Source: Thalassotalea sp. 273M-4 (GTDB lineage: Bacteria; Pseudomonadota; Gammaproteobacteria; Enterobacterales; Alteromonadaceae). From it: a stretch of DNA of 64,000 nt. Under the pieces are notes generated by a model. The model searched no databases. It worked only from the letters and a program-made list of their open reading frames with translations, and was not told the DNA's origin. Made by a program: the position numbers and the translations under genes. The stretch covers positions 1,860,001 through 1,924,000 of the forward strand of contig NZ_CP166961.1 of NCBI RefSeq assembly GCF_041410465.1, in the 5' to 3' direction. Of the stretch, positions 49,901 to 56,821 are shown piece by piece; the stretch's first letter is position 1, and every line of letters begins with the position of its first letter.

Positions 49901-52900
49901 ATGCCGTCGCACCATTATCTAAAGTAACAGTCGCAACACCCGCACCCTGAGTAGTACCTGGGGCAAGTTTAATGACTGCAACACCATCTTCGTTCGTTAA
50001 CGCCGTACCCGATGCTGGAAATAATGAACCTAAGGTTGATGAGAAATTCACTACCTCGCCAGAGGCATTGCCATCACTATCGGTAACGGTTGCGATTAAC
50101 TTAGCCACATTGGTTTTGCTAATTGCATTAGTCCCAATTGCTTGCCCCTGTGAATCTATCAACTCTAGCGTAACCGTCTTATCTAAAACAGGGACCACAT
50201 CACCTTCAGTCTCAAATCCAATCGAGTCAAATTCACCACTGGCAAGCGCTGCGGTAAGAAGTGCTGCACCTTTTACCGTACCCGCTGTTAAAGTAATTTC
50301 AGCAATACCACCGTCTTTGGTTAATGCACTACCCGATACTGGGTCGAACACACCTAAGCTGCTTGAGAAGTTAACCACTTCATCGTTAAGACCAGCACCT
50401 TTTTCATCGCTCACTTTAACGCGCACAATCGCCTCTTCAGTGGCACTGATGGTGCTGATAAACAAACCGGTGTTCTTACTAACTAAGCCAACAATCTCAA
50501 TTTGCTTACCCGTAACCGCTGCATTGCCATCGCCTTTTGATGCGAAGTTCACTTGACCTACCGCACCCGATGGGATAACCGCGGTAATCGTACCCGCACC
50601 TTCAACGTCTCCTGCGTGTAACTGAATACGTGCTGTACCATCGGAGCCAGTGAGTACGGTACCTGATGATGGCGACAAGAAGCCTAAGTCGGTGGCAAAG
50701 GTCACTACTTCATTTACTCTTGGAGTTTCAAAACCATCAACCTTATCGGTTAACTTCACATTTACCCAAATAAACTCTTCACCCGTTACTTCTGTTACAG
50801 TAGTTTTTGAAGTATCAACATCTGACTGTTTGGTTAATGTTAATGTCACTTTTGTTGGCTCTGGTCCTGTGACAATGATTTCATCACCTGCGGTTTCAAA
50901 ACCAATACTGTCGGTAGCAAAGTTGCTTAAGGTTGCAACCACCGTACCCGCACCTTCAATGGTACCTGCACTTAACGTAATTCTGGCTTCACCCGAAATA
51001 TCGGTTAATGCCGTACCCGAGACTGGACTTAGCAAACCAAGCGATGATGAAAATTCAACCACTTCACCTTTAACGCCATCGCCATTTTCATCAGTCACTT
51101 TCGCAACGATGGTAGCGCTGTAATTCGCGTTTATCTTGTTCTTATTGTCATCTGTAATGCTTGGATTGTCTTGTGGTAGCTCAATATCAAGCGCTACTTT
51201 GTTACCTTCAACAAGCACAGTATCACCTAAGGTTTCAAACCCTAAGTTATCGGTTTCACCTGAGCGCAATTTCGCGGTAACAATACCCGCACCTTTTACA
51301 CTACCCGCTTTTAACGTGATGGTCGCAATACCATCTTTATCCGTTAATGCGGTTCCAGTGAATGGGTCTAGAACACCAAGGCTTGCTGAAAACTCAACAA
51401 CCTCTGCTACGACAGCATCGTCATTTTCATCCGTCACTTTAACCGTGATGGTTGCAAAGTTTGCATCTGAAATGGTATTAGGCGCATCCGCATTAGGCTC
51501 TTCAAGAGCCAAACTCATCTCAAGAATTTTACCTTCAGCTAATTGATCACCTAGCGTTTCAAAACCAACCGATGCTGTTGCACCATTGTCAAGTGTTACG
51601 CTCGCAATACCCGCACCTTCCGTTGTACCTGCGCCAAGGGTGATCACAGCCACACCGTCTTCGTTTGTTAATGCGGTACCAGAGCCTGGGTTTAATGAAC
51701 CTAAGGTCGCTGAGAAGTTAACCACTTCACCTGGTACACCAACACCATTTTCATCTGTTACGGTGGCCGTTAACGTTGCAGCATTCGTAGAAGTGATCTT
51801 GGCTAACGGGAAGACAGCATCTGGGTCTGTATCATCTGCTGGCGTCGCAATGGTTAATGTGACGCGATTACCCAATACAGGGCGTGCATCACCTTCGGTC
51901 GCAAAACCTATCGAGTCAAATTCTCCACTTGCAAGGCTGGCTGTCACAAGACCGGCCCCTTTTACGGTGCCCGCCGTTAAGGTAATGGTTGCTGTACCAT
52001 TTGCATCAGTCAATGCCGTGCCTGATACAGGATCTAACACACCTAATGTTGAGGAAAAATTAACCACCTCACCAATAACATTTTCAATACCATCGGTGAC
52101 TTTAACAGTAACAGTGGCTGGATTGTCTGCTGAAATTAGGCTTGTACCATCTTTTGTGGTGTAACTGATATTAACTTGTTTACCAACAACCGTGCCACCA
52201 TCGCCTAATGATGCAAAGTTGATTTGGCCAATAGCACCCGAAGGAATAGCGGCTGTAATGGTACCCGCGCCTTTGATGTCTCCAGCATTTAGTACAATCC
52301 TAGCTTGGCCGCTTGTATCCGTTAACACCGTACCCGATGCTGGTGTTAAAAACCCTAAGTCAGTAGAGAACGTGACCACCTCCCCAACTCGCGGTATACC
52401 TGAGTCGGTTAACGTTGCTGTAACAGTGACTGGGTTAAGAGAAGATATTGGGTCGCTTAGGTCAATATTTGGGTTTGAATAAGATAAACTCATCTCTACT
52501 TTGGTTGGCTCAGGCCCAGCAACGAAAATTTCATCACCGGCTGTTTCAAAACCAATACTGTCGGTGGCAAAATTGCTTATCGTTGCCACAATGGTGCCAG
52601 CACCTTGTATAGTACCTGCACTTAAGGTAATTCTCGCTTCACCGGCAGCATCCGTTAAGGCTGTACCCGACGATGGGTAAAGTAAACCAAGCGATGACGA
52701 AAATTCTACCACTTCATTACGAACGGGTTGGTCATTTTCAGTCACCTTAGCGATAATGATAGCGCTGTATTTAGCATTTATTTTATTTGCATCAATAGTA
52801 GGATCCGATGGTGTGGCAATACGAAGCTCTACCTTTTTTCCATCTATTACTGGGGCATCCCCTAGAGTTTCAAAACCTAAACTGTCGGTTTCGCCTGAGC

Positions 52901-54530
52901 TCAATCTGGCTGTAATAATACCTGCACCTTGCGCGATACCCGCTTTAAGTCTGATTTGAGCGACACCTTGGTCATTGGTTAATGCAGTTCCGGTAAACGG
53001 ATTTAATACACCAAGACTTGAAGAAAAATCAACAACTTCACCTTCTACAGGCTTTTCAATATCGCCCATGGTTTCGGTAACCGTTACGGTGATGATAGCG
53101 TCGTTACCATCTTTAATGGTACCGGATTCATCTGAGTTTGGCTGTTCTAGAGCCATACTCATCATAAGTTTCTTACCTTTAGGTGCTTGATCACCTGCCG
53201 TTTCAAAACCAACTGATGCTGTCGCATTATTGTCCAAAGTGACTGATGCAACACCCGCACCTGGGACATTTCCAGCCTCAAGCTTGATTATGGCGACACC
53301 TTCACTATTCGTTAAAGCAGTACCTGAATTAGGTGATAAAGCACCTAAGGTAGATGCAAAGTTTACAACATCACCTACAACAGGTTGGCTTACTCCGCCT
53401 ACAACTTGAGTAACCGTTGCTGTTAATGTCGCAGAATTAGCTTCTGATATCGAAATTGTTGAAATGACAAGACTAACGTTTTTACCGATAACATCGTTGG
53501 CGTCACCTTCCGTTTTAAACCCTATCGCATCGAACTCACCGCTGGCTAGTGTGGCACTAATAAGCGCTGCGCCTTTTACAGAACCAGCCGTTAAGGTGAT
53601 TGTTGCAATACCCTCATCATTTGTTAAAGCACTGCCAGATACAGGGTCAAGCAAACCTAGCGTGCTTGAGAAATTAACAACTTCGCCTGCAACAGCACCG
53701 TTTTCATCGGTGACTTTAACCGATACAGTCGCTGGATTATCATTGCTAATCTCATTGCGACTTAGACTTATTTTTACTTGCTTACCGGCAACAATGCCAC
53801 CATCGCCAAGAGTTTCAAAGCTTATTTCACCAAACTCTCCAGTTGATGTTGATGCGGTGATAGTACCAGCACCACGTACATCGCCAGCATTTACTTGAAT
53901 CGATGCTTGGCCATTACTATCGGTTAAAGCCGTACCCGAAGAAGGTAACAAAAAGCCCATGTTAGAGCTAAAGGTAACAACTTGACCCGCTATAGGACCT
54001 TGTAAGTTAGAAACAACGGCTGTAACCGTTGCTGGAGAGTCCGCGGTAATGTTATGGGAGGTCATAGTTAACACTACAGTGGTAGGATTTATTACATTTT
54101 GATTTGCACCATCGCCTTTAGTTTCAAAAGTAACTTCAGCACTTTCGCCGGATTCAATTGACGCGGTTGCTTTTGCGGCCCCCTCAACGGTGCCGGCTAA
54201 CAAACCTATGGTGGCAATACCTTCGCTGTTAGTGAGAGCCGTTCCAGTTTCTACATCTAAAACCCCTAGGCCCGCCGTAAACTGGACAACAACACCAGCA
54301 ACAGGGTCATCACCTTCAGTTACCGTTGCGGTTAAGGTTGCGGGATTTATCGCTGAAACTTGGGGATTATCAATCGTGAGCTCTATGGTCGTTGTTGGCA
54401 CTATGGGTGTCGTACCACCATTGCCCCCATTTCCGTCAGGATTCCCACCATCACTAATGGGGTCACCACCACCACAAGCACTCAGAGTTAATAAAAGGAT
54501 CAGATAGAAAAAGTACTGTAAACGCTTCAT
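37962..54530 (-). CDS. Giant Ig-like (Big_1/invasin-type) repeat lipoprotein, 5522 residues
   Basis: One uninterrupted frame with AGGGAG nine bases before the ATG. The signal ends TLSAC (Cys19, lipobox), followed by a Gly/Asn-rich spacer to about residue 45. Nine diverged Big_1-like domains follow (to about 994), each with a core such as GEVVNFSSTLGxLxPxSGTALTN. Residues about 995-4336 are six tandem 557-residue units of five domains each. Six more diverged domains extend to about 4950. The C-terminal region differs, with paired cysteines and Asp-rich calcium-type loops (DLNGNGRFDLADVD, DSDEDGQFDE, DFNKSGTFDPADG). It should be a lipid-anchored, rod-like envelope or surface protein, perhaps an adhesin or defensive spacer. 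No transporter, RTX repeat or autotransporter domain is seen, so surface exposure is an inference. Confidence 0.9.
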   Translation of the reverse strand: MKRLQYFFYLILLLTLSACGGGDPISDGGNPDGNGGNGGTTPIVPTTTIELTIDNPQVSAINPATLTATVTEGDDPVAGVVVQFTAGLGVLDVETGTALTNSEGIATIGLLAGTVEGAAKATASIESGESAEVTFETKGDGANQNVINPTTVVLTMTSHNITADSPATVTAVVSNLQGPIAGQVVTFSSNMGFLLPSSGTALTDSNGQASIQVNAGDVRGAGTITASTSTGEFGEISFETLGDGGIVAGKQVKISLSRNEISNDNPATVSVKVTDENGAVAGEVVNFSSTLGLLDPVSGSALTNDEGIATITLTAGSVKGAALISATLASGEFDAIGFKTEGDANDVIGKNVSLVISTISISEANSATLTATVTQVVGGVSQPVVGDVVNFASTLGALSPNSGTALTNSEGVAIIKLEAGNVPGAGVASVTLDNNATASVGFETAGDQAPKGKKLMMSMALEQPNSDESGTIKDGNDAIITVTVTETMGDIEKPVEGEVVDFSSSLGVLNPFTGTALTNDQGVAQIRLKAGIAQGAGIITARLSSGETDSLGFETLGDAPVIDGKKVELRIATPSDPTIDANKINAKYSAIIIAKVTENDQPVRNEVVEFSSSLGLLYPSSGTALTDAAGEARITLSAGTIQGAGTIVATISNFATDSIGFETAGDEIFVAGPEPTKVEMSLSYSNPNIDLSDPISSLNPVTVTATLTDSGIPRVGEVVTFSTDLGFLTPASGTVLTDTSGQARIVLNAGDIKGAGTITAAIPSGAIGQINFASLGDGGTVVGKQVNISYTTKDGTSLISADNPATVTVKVTDGIENVIGEVVNFSSTLGVLDPVSGTALTDANGTATITLTAGTVKGAGLVTASLASGEFDSIGFATEGDARPVLGNRVTLTIATPADDTDPDAVFPLAKITSTNAATLTATVTDENGVGVPGEVVNFSATLGSLNPGSGTALTNEDGVAVITLGAGTTEGAGIASVTLDNGATASVGFETLGDQLAEGKILEMSLALEEPNADAPNTISDANFATITVKVTDENDDAVVAEVVEFSASLGVLDPFTGTALTDKDGIATITLKAGSVKGAGIVTAKLRSGETDNLGFETLGDTVLVEGNKVALDIELPQDNPSITDDNKNKINANYSATIVAKVTDENGDGVKGEVVEFSSSLGLLSPVSGTALTDISGEARITLSAGTIEGAGTVVATLSNFATDSIGFETAGDEIIVTGPEPTKVTLTLTKQSDVDTSKTTVTEVTGEEFIWVNVKLTDKVDGFETPRVNEVVTFATDLGFLSPSSGTVLTGSDGTARIQLHAGDVEGAGTITAVIPSGAVGQVNFASKGDGNAAVTGKQIEIVGLVSKNTGLFISTISATEEAIVRVKVSDEKGAGLNDEVVNFSSSLGVFDPVSGSALTKDGGIAEITLTAGTVKGAALLTAALASGEFDSIGFETEGDVVPVLDKTVTLELIDSQGQAIGTNAISKTNVAKLIATVTDSDGNASGEVVNFSSTLGSLFPASGTALTNEDGVAVIKLAPGTTQGAGVATVTLDNGATASVTFQTLGDQLAEGKILEMSLALEEPNADAPNTISDANFATITVKVTDENDDAVVAEVVEFSASLGVLDPFTGTALTDKDGIATITLKAGSVKGAGIVTAKLRSGETDNLGFETLGDTVLVEGNKVALDIELPQDNPSITDDNKNKINANYSATIVAKVTDENGDGVKGEVVEFSSSLGLLSPVSGTALTDISGEARITLSAGTIEGAGTVVATLSNFATDSIGFETAGDEIIVTGPEPTKVTLTLTKQSDVDTSKTTVTEVTGEEFIWVNVKLTDKVDGFETPRVNEVVTFATDLGFLSPSSGTVLTGSDGTARIQLHAGDVEGAGTITAVIPSGAVGQVNFASKGDGNAAVTGKQIEIVGLVSKNTGLFISTISATEEAIVRVKVSDEKGAGLNDEVVNFSSSLGVFDPVSGSALTKDGGIAEITLTAGTVKGAALLTAALASGEFDSIGFETEGDVVPVLDKTVTLELIDSQGQAIGTNAISKTNVATLKATVTDSDGNASGEVVNFSSTLGSLFPTSGTALTNDSGVAFIKLAPGTTQGAGVASVTLDNGATASVTFQTLGDQLAEGKILEMSLALEEPNADAPNTISDANFATITVKVTDENDDAVVAEVVEFSASLGVLDPFTGTALTDKDGIATITLKAGSVKGAGIVTAKLRSGETDNLGFETLGDTVLVEGNKVALDIELPQDNPSITDDNKNKINANYSATIVAKVTDENGDGVKGEVVEFSSSLGLLSPVSGTALTDISGEARITLSAGTIEGAGTVVATLSNFATDSIGFETAGDEIIVTGPEPTKVTLTLTKQSDVDTSKTTVTEVTGEEFIWVNVKLTDKVDGFETPRVNEVVTFATDLGFLSPSSGTVLTGSDGTARIQLHAGDVEGAGTITAVIPSGAVGQVNFASKGDGNAAVTGKQIEIVGLVSKNTGLFISTISATEEAIVRVKVSDEKGAGLNDEVVNFSSSLGVFDPVSGSALTKDGGIAEITLTAGTVKGAALLTAALASGEFDSIGFETEGDVVPVLDKTVTLELIDSQGQAIGTNAISKTNVAKLIATVTDSDGNASGEVVNFSSTLGSLFPASGTALTNEDGVAVIKLAPGTTQGAGVATVTLDNGATASVTFQTLGDQLAEGKILEMSLALEEPNADAPNTISDANFATITVKVTDENDDAVVAEVVEFSASLGVLDPFTGTALTDKDGIATITLKAGSVKGAGIVTAKLRSGETDNLGFETLGDTVLVEGNKVALDIELPQDNPSITDDNKNKINANYSATIVAKVTDENGDGVKGEVVEFSSSLGLLSPVSGTALTDISGEARITLSAGTIEGAGTVVATLSNFATDSIGFETAGDEIIVTGPEPTKVTLTLTKQSDVDTSKTTVTEVTGEEFIWVNVKLTDKVDGFETPRVNEVVTFATDLGFLSPSSGTVLTGSDGTARIQLHAGDVEGAGTITAVIPSGAVGQVNFASKGDGNAAVTGKQIEIVGLVSKNTGLFISTISATEEAIVRVKVSDEKGAGLNDEVVNFSSSLGVFDPVSGSALTKDGGIAEITLTAGTVKGAALLTAALASGEFDSIGFETEGDVVPVLDKTVTLELIDSQGQAIGTNAISKTNVATLKATVTDSDGNASGEVVNFSSTLGSLFPTSGTALTNDSGVAFIKLAPGTTQGAGVASVTLDNGATASVTFQTLGDQLAEGKILEMSLALEEPNADAPNTISDANFATITVKVTDENDDAVVAEVVEFSASLGVLDPFTGTALTDKDGIATITLKAGSVKGAGIVTAKLRSGETDNLGFETLGDTVLVEGNKVALDIELPQDNPSITDDNKNKINANYSATIVAKVTDENGDGVKGEVVEFSSSLGLLSPVSGTALTDISGEARITLSAGTIEGAGTVVATLSNFATDSIGFETAGDEIIVTGPEPTKVTLTLTKQSDVDTSKTTVTEVTGEEFIWVNVKLTDKVDGFETPRVNEVVTFATDLGFLSPSSGTVLTGSDGTARIQLHAGDVEGAGTITAVIPSGAVGQVNFASKGDGNAAVTGKQIEIVGLVSKNTGLFISTISATEEAIVRVKVSDEKGAGLNDEVVNFSSSLGVFDPVSGSALTKDGGIAEITLTAGTVKGAALLTAALASGEFDSIGFETEGDVVPVLDKTVTLELIDSQGQAIGTNAISKTNVAKLIATVTDSDGNASGEVVNFSSTLGSLFPASGTALTNEDGVAVIKLAPGTTQGAGVATVTLDNGATASVTFQTLGDQLAEGKILEMSLALEEPNADAPNTISDANFATITVKVTDENDDAVVAEVVEFSASLGVLDPFTGTALTDKDGIATITLKAGSVKGAGIVTAKLRSGETDNLGFETLGDTVLVEGNKVALDIELPQDNPSITDDNKNKINANYSATIVAKVTDENGDGVKGEVVEFSSSLGLLSPVSGTALTDISGEARITLSAGTIEGAGTVVATLSNFATDSIGFETAGDEIIVTGPEPTKVTLTLTKQSDVDTSKTTVTEVTGEEFIWVNVKLTDKVDGFETPRVNEVVTFATDLGFLSPSSGTVLTGSDGTARIQLHAGDVEGAGTITAVIPSGAVGQVNFASKGDGNAAVTGKQIEIVGLVSKNTGLFISTISATEEAIVRVKVSDEKGAGLNDEVVNFSSSLGVFDPVSGSALTKDGGIAEITLTAGTVKGAALLTAALASGEFDSIGFETEGDVVPVLDKTVTLELIDSQGQAIGTNAISKTNVATLKATVTDSDGNASGEVVNFSSTLGSLFPTSGTALTNDSGVAFIKLAPGTTQGAGVASVTLDNGATASVTFQTLGDQLAEGNKAVSLSISSYNVSAENPATVTAYVTDSQGGVPYEVVNFSTSLGVINPTSGSALTDENGYATINISAGEIKGAGLIRATLTTQEFDTIGFATEGDESKVVGKDVQIHISSSSVTPTQPATLTVLVTENTVPMAGEVVNFASTLGQLSPNSGTALTDDLGVATITLLAGSENGAGVATATLTNQATAYVDYEITEAIPSVPNTKVVAMRLSSLEPISDAQPIEVIFKVTDAANIPISGEVVEFSSSIGVFFPFTGTAMTNASGEASITLKAGSVKGTGIVSAKLVSGESDSLSFETLGDTPKVIGKEILLSMPVTHIDAKSPATAKARVFENGLPVAREIVEFSATIGELDPFSGTALTNEQGIAEITVTAGSIKGAGMLTATLSTGASDSLAFQTEGDAEVDTAPIGTSLELKLLDDAGNETSSIDKTKPAKVIAILKDANGDGINGEVIAFETVLGILDPVFGTALTQTVEIDGVLTDGVASITLTAGAVEGASVLTATSKDVKGAVSFYTKGDQTTEITVDVVMVTPDTTDEITVINTTTPGQLIATVKGIDSPVIVTFSSDIGEIPIPTAITDENNQAIIDIFAGDKLGAGTITARLKDGEFGEALIVVGATNLEMGSGTPFVKGQAELGEATISAGGTTSVSVDILVPEIDPVTGEQALDSITGEPIYTPYNSPVEVFFSSNCAISGEAILSSPVISRAGKASSTYRADGCVGDDQITVSANAGGINLTATTAVKIEPASAGSIQFVSATPENISLQGVGGNETSTVIFQLLDTNGKPVSDTDVDVDFSLNTDVGGITLDPPSAKPDENGFVQTVVNSGTIATSVRVTAEIRGSSPRIATQSSMLVISTGIPDQDSFSLSAEYYNAEAWNIDDTTVEITARLGDAFNNPVPDGTAVYFTTEGGVIEPSCVTEDGRCVVTWTGQNPRPIDGRVTVLATAIGEESFADLNGNGRFDLADVDAFKGQNGYTGKDVSGTPYDLPEAFLDSDEDGQFDEIASDGHDDFVDFNKSGTFDPADGKYTGSLCAADNTGNCTDNFKSLNVRGSFVLIMASGEALISADQTPDDHESIDNSSDTVVNITGEGTAGASVFISDINSQPMPFGTTVKFSTTAGTIEGPDSFVWPSENTNGGRIFAVSIVGSEEPKNGKLIVEVVSPSGISTVYQGIDVEITAAAPVTP
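41503..51548 (-). repeat. Six tandem 1671-bp units inside the giant gene
   Basis: Six copies of 1671 bp (557 codons), in gene order at 49878-51548, 48207-49877, 46536-48206, 44865-46535, 43194-44864 and 41523-43193, plus about 20 bases. Four of the five domains in each unit look identical in all copies. The fifth domain alternates between two forms over about 200 bases: FPASGTALTNEDGVAVIKL (units 1, 3, 5) and FPTSGTALTNDSGVAFIKL (units 2, 4, 6). The array is therefore three copies of a 3342-bp dimer. Copy number may differ between strains or be misassembled from short reads. Confidence 0.93.
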
Positions 54531-54760
54531 AGAAGCTGACTCCCTAGTTGTTATTATAATTTTCTCTCATTTCATCATAACTGATTAATAAATAAAAAGT
54601 TAGCCTTCTTTTAAAAAAATATATTATTGTTGAAATCTAGTTACATTACTGGTCAAATTACGGGTATTACAGGGACTTGTTATAATAAGCCCTCCTGCAA
54701 ACATGTTGCAGTTTGTTAGAACTGCTATTATTAAACAATCAAAATCACAAAGAACATTTT

Positions 54761-56095
54761 ATGAATAAAGAAAATGCAAAAGGCTTAACCCAACGAATTG
54801 TTATCGGCATGATAGCCGGGATTTTTCTTGGTCTCATCTTCCAATTTTTCCTCCCTAAGGATGGCGATTTAGTTATTCCACTATACTTATTTGACTTTCA
54901 TGTCCGCGGTTTTTTTATTGATGGCCTATTTGAAATCGGGGGCAAAATATTCATCAACAGCTTAAAAATGTTGGTGGTACCTTTGGTTTTTGTTTCTCTA
55001 GTGTGTGGTACTTGTTCATTAAATGACACCTCAAAGTTAGGTCGAATTGGCGGGCGCTCTATCGGGATTTATCTGATGACCACAGCAATTGCTATTACCT
55101 TAGCTATTTTTTCAGCGGTGATCATAGGTCCTGGTGAAGGGGTTAACATGACTGCCGATGTTACCTATGGCGCTAAAGAAGCCCCTTCGCTTACGCAAGT
55201 TATTATTGGCATGTTCCCCTCCAACCCATTTAATGCTTTTGTCGAAGGCAATATGCTGCAAGTGATTGTTTTTTCTTTATTGTTTGGTTTAGCGGTAGCT
55301 TTAGCTGGAGACGCTGGGGAACGTGTAGCGAAACTGTTTGAAGACTTTAATGAAGTTATCATGCGTTTGGTTGTTATTTTAATGAACCTAGCACCTTATG
55401 GTGTATTTTGTTTAATGACCACCTTGTTTACCCAACTTAAATTGGATGACATCCTCAGCTTGCTCGAATATTTCTTCTTAGTATTGGCTGTGCTTTTACT
55501 GCATGCCCTTATTACTTACCCAATAATATTAAAAACATTCACCGGATTGAGTCCGGTTATTTTCATTAAGAAAATGCGCACGACGGCGTTGTTTGCCTTT
55601 AGTACCGCAAGTTCGAATGCCACCATACCTTCAACATTGAATACCGCTACTCGAAAAATGGGAGTAGATAATTCCATTGCATCATTTACCGTACCTTTAG
55701 GTGCCACCATTAATATGGATGGCACGGCGATTATGCAAGGGGTAGCGACGGTGTTTATTGCCCAAGTATTCAATGTTGACCTAACGCTTACCGACTTTTT
55801 AATGGTGATATTAACCGCCACTCTAGCGTCTATTGGTACCGCAGGGGTGCCTGGGGTTGGGCTTATCATGCTCGCTATGGTGCTGGCACAAGTTGGTCTA
55901 CCTGTTGAGGGTATAGGCCTAATCATAGGGGTTGATCGTCTTCTTGATATGGTACGTACAGCGGTCAATGTAACAGGTGACTCAATGACCACCATCATCG
56001 TTGGTAAATATGAAGGTCAACTTAATGAGGACACATTTAACAATCTTGAAGTTGATAGCGGTGATGATATTGATTTTCATCATTTGAAAGAATAA
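54761..56095 (+). CDS. Dicarboxylate/amino acid:cation symporter (DAACS family)
   Basis: A 444-residue inner-membrane transporter from the ATG at 54761; the open frame extends 16 codons upstream but the family starts at MNKENAKGLTQR. Two family hallmarks are visible: the serine-rich re-entrant loop FSTASSNATIPSTLNTA and the GATINMDGTAIMQGVATVFIAQ motif, with GTAGVPGVGLIML after it. These form the sodium and substrate sites of GltPh-type transporters. The substrate is glutamate, aspartate, another amino acid or a C4-dicarboxylate; sequence alone does not decide. It is divergent from the giant gene and ends in a bidirectional terminator. Confidence 0.93.
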   Translation: MNKENAKGLTQRIVIGMIAGIFLGLIFQFFLPKDGDLVIPLYLFDFHVRGFFIDGLFEIGGKIFINSLKMLVVPLVFVSLVCGTCSLNDTSKLGRIGGRSIGIYLMTTAIAITLAIFSAVIIGPGEGVNMTADVTYGAKEAPSLTQVIIGMFPSNPFNAFVEGNMLQVIVFSLLFGLAVALAGDAGERVAKLFEDFNEVIMRLVVILMNLAPYGVFCLMTTLFTQLKLDDILSLLEYFFLVLAVLLLHALITYPIILKTFTGLSPVIFIKKMRTTALFAFSTASSNATIPSTLNTATRKMGVDNSIASFTVPLGATINMDGTAIMQGVATVFIAQVFNVDLTLTDFLMVILTATLASIGTAGVPGVGLIMLAMVLAQVGLPVEGIGLIIGVDRLLDMVRTAVNVTGDSMTTIIVGKYEGQLNEDTFNNLEVDSGDDIDFHHLKE

Positions 56096-56115
56096 CCGCC
56101 AAAAGCATTAAAAAA

Positions 56116-56139
56116 AAGGGTTGCGATTTAGCAACCCTT
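56116..56139. terminator. Bidirectional terminator between the symporter and TPMT genes
   Basis: A perfect 9-bp stem (AAGGGTTGC with GCAACCCTT), a 6-base loop, an A-run on the left and a T-run on the right, between convergent genes. Confidence 0.88.
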
Positions 56140-56156
56140 TTTATTTTGTTCGGTGG

Positions 56157-56807
56157 TTATTTGCGGCTAATAAGGTATAAAGTTTCTTTTAATTGACTGA
56201 CACTGAGTTGAATTCTGGCAAATTTCTTTCCCGTTAAATCACGCTCTGCCAACTTTTCAATAGTAAAGCCCTGAAACAAAGTCTTAATCTCGTCTTGTTC
56301 CACACTAAATGGTGGGCCTTTCATTTGCGTTTGATCAAACTCTAGTGATAACAAAAATACACGAGTGTTGGGCAACATAAAGCTTTTCAGATGCTCTACA
56401 TACTGTCGACGCATTAATTCAGGCAAAGCAATAATTGCAGCTCGGTCATAAATCCAGTCAACGTTGGGTAAATCTTGCGCGTTTAAGGAAAAGAAGTCAC
56501 CTTGATACAAAGATAACTGATCTGACTGATAGCGTTTAAACGCCCCCTCTTGTATAACCGAGTATTCAAGTTGATTTTCTTTAAAGAAGTCCAAACATGC
56601 AATATCACTGAGTTCATTAGCCACCACGTCTAAATGATTTTTAAAAAATAATAAATCTGATGACTTTCCCGATAAAGGAACTAAAACACAGGTGTCGGTT
56701 GGTTTACATAAGGTGGGGAAGTATCGCGCTAACAGCGGATGAAACTCGTCTTGGTGAAAACCAAGACGAGAATGTTGCCAGCAATTAAGCCAAAAGTCAT
56801 GATCCAT
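56157..56807 (-). CDS. tpm: Thiopurine S-methyltransferase-family protein
   Basis: A 216-residue SAM-dependent methyltransferase of the TPMT family. The N-terminus DHDFWLNCWQHSRLGFHQDE, then VLVPLSGKSSDLLFF, YQGDFFSLNAQDL and DWIYDRAAIIALPELMRRQY are characteristic of bacterial Tpm, some of which methylate selenium and tellurium compounds. The natural substrate here is not known. It starts 14 bases after sohB and is probably co-transcribed with it. Confidence 0.92.
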   Translation of the reverse strand: MDHDFWLNCWQHSRLGFHQDEFHPLLARYFPTLCKPTDTCVLVPLSGKSSDLLFFKNHLDVVANELSDIACLDFFKENQLEYSVIQEGAFKRYQSDQLSLYQGDFFSLNAQDLPNVDWIYDRAAIIALPELMRRQYVEHLKSFMLPNTRVFLLSLEFDQTQMKGPPFSVEQDEIKTLFQGFTIEKLAERDLTGKKFARIQLSVSQLKETLYLISRK

Positions 56808-56821
56808 CTAACAACAGATCC

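Noticed and set aside
41503..51548. Regular repeats considered as a CRISPR or satellite array
   Set aside because: The period is 1671 bases, an exact multiple of three, and the whole array is one coding frame.
39769..54507. Many open frames of 96-194 codons on the plus strand, several repeated six times
   Set aside because: They are antisense to the giant repeat gene. They recur because the DNA recurs, are rich in Ser, Thr, Pro and Val as expected from reading this repeat backwards, have no ribosome binding sites, and end at unit-specific points.
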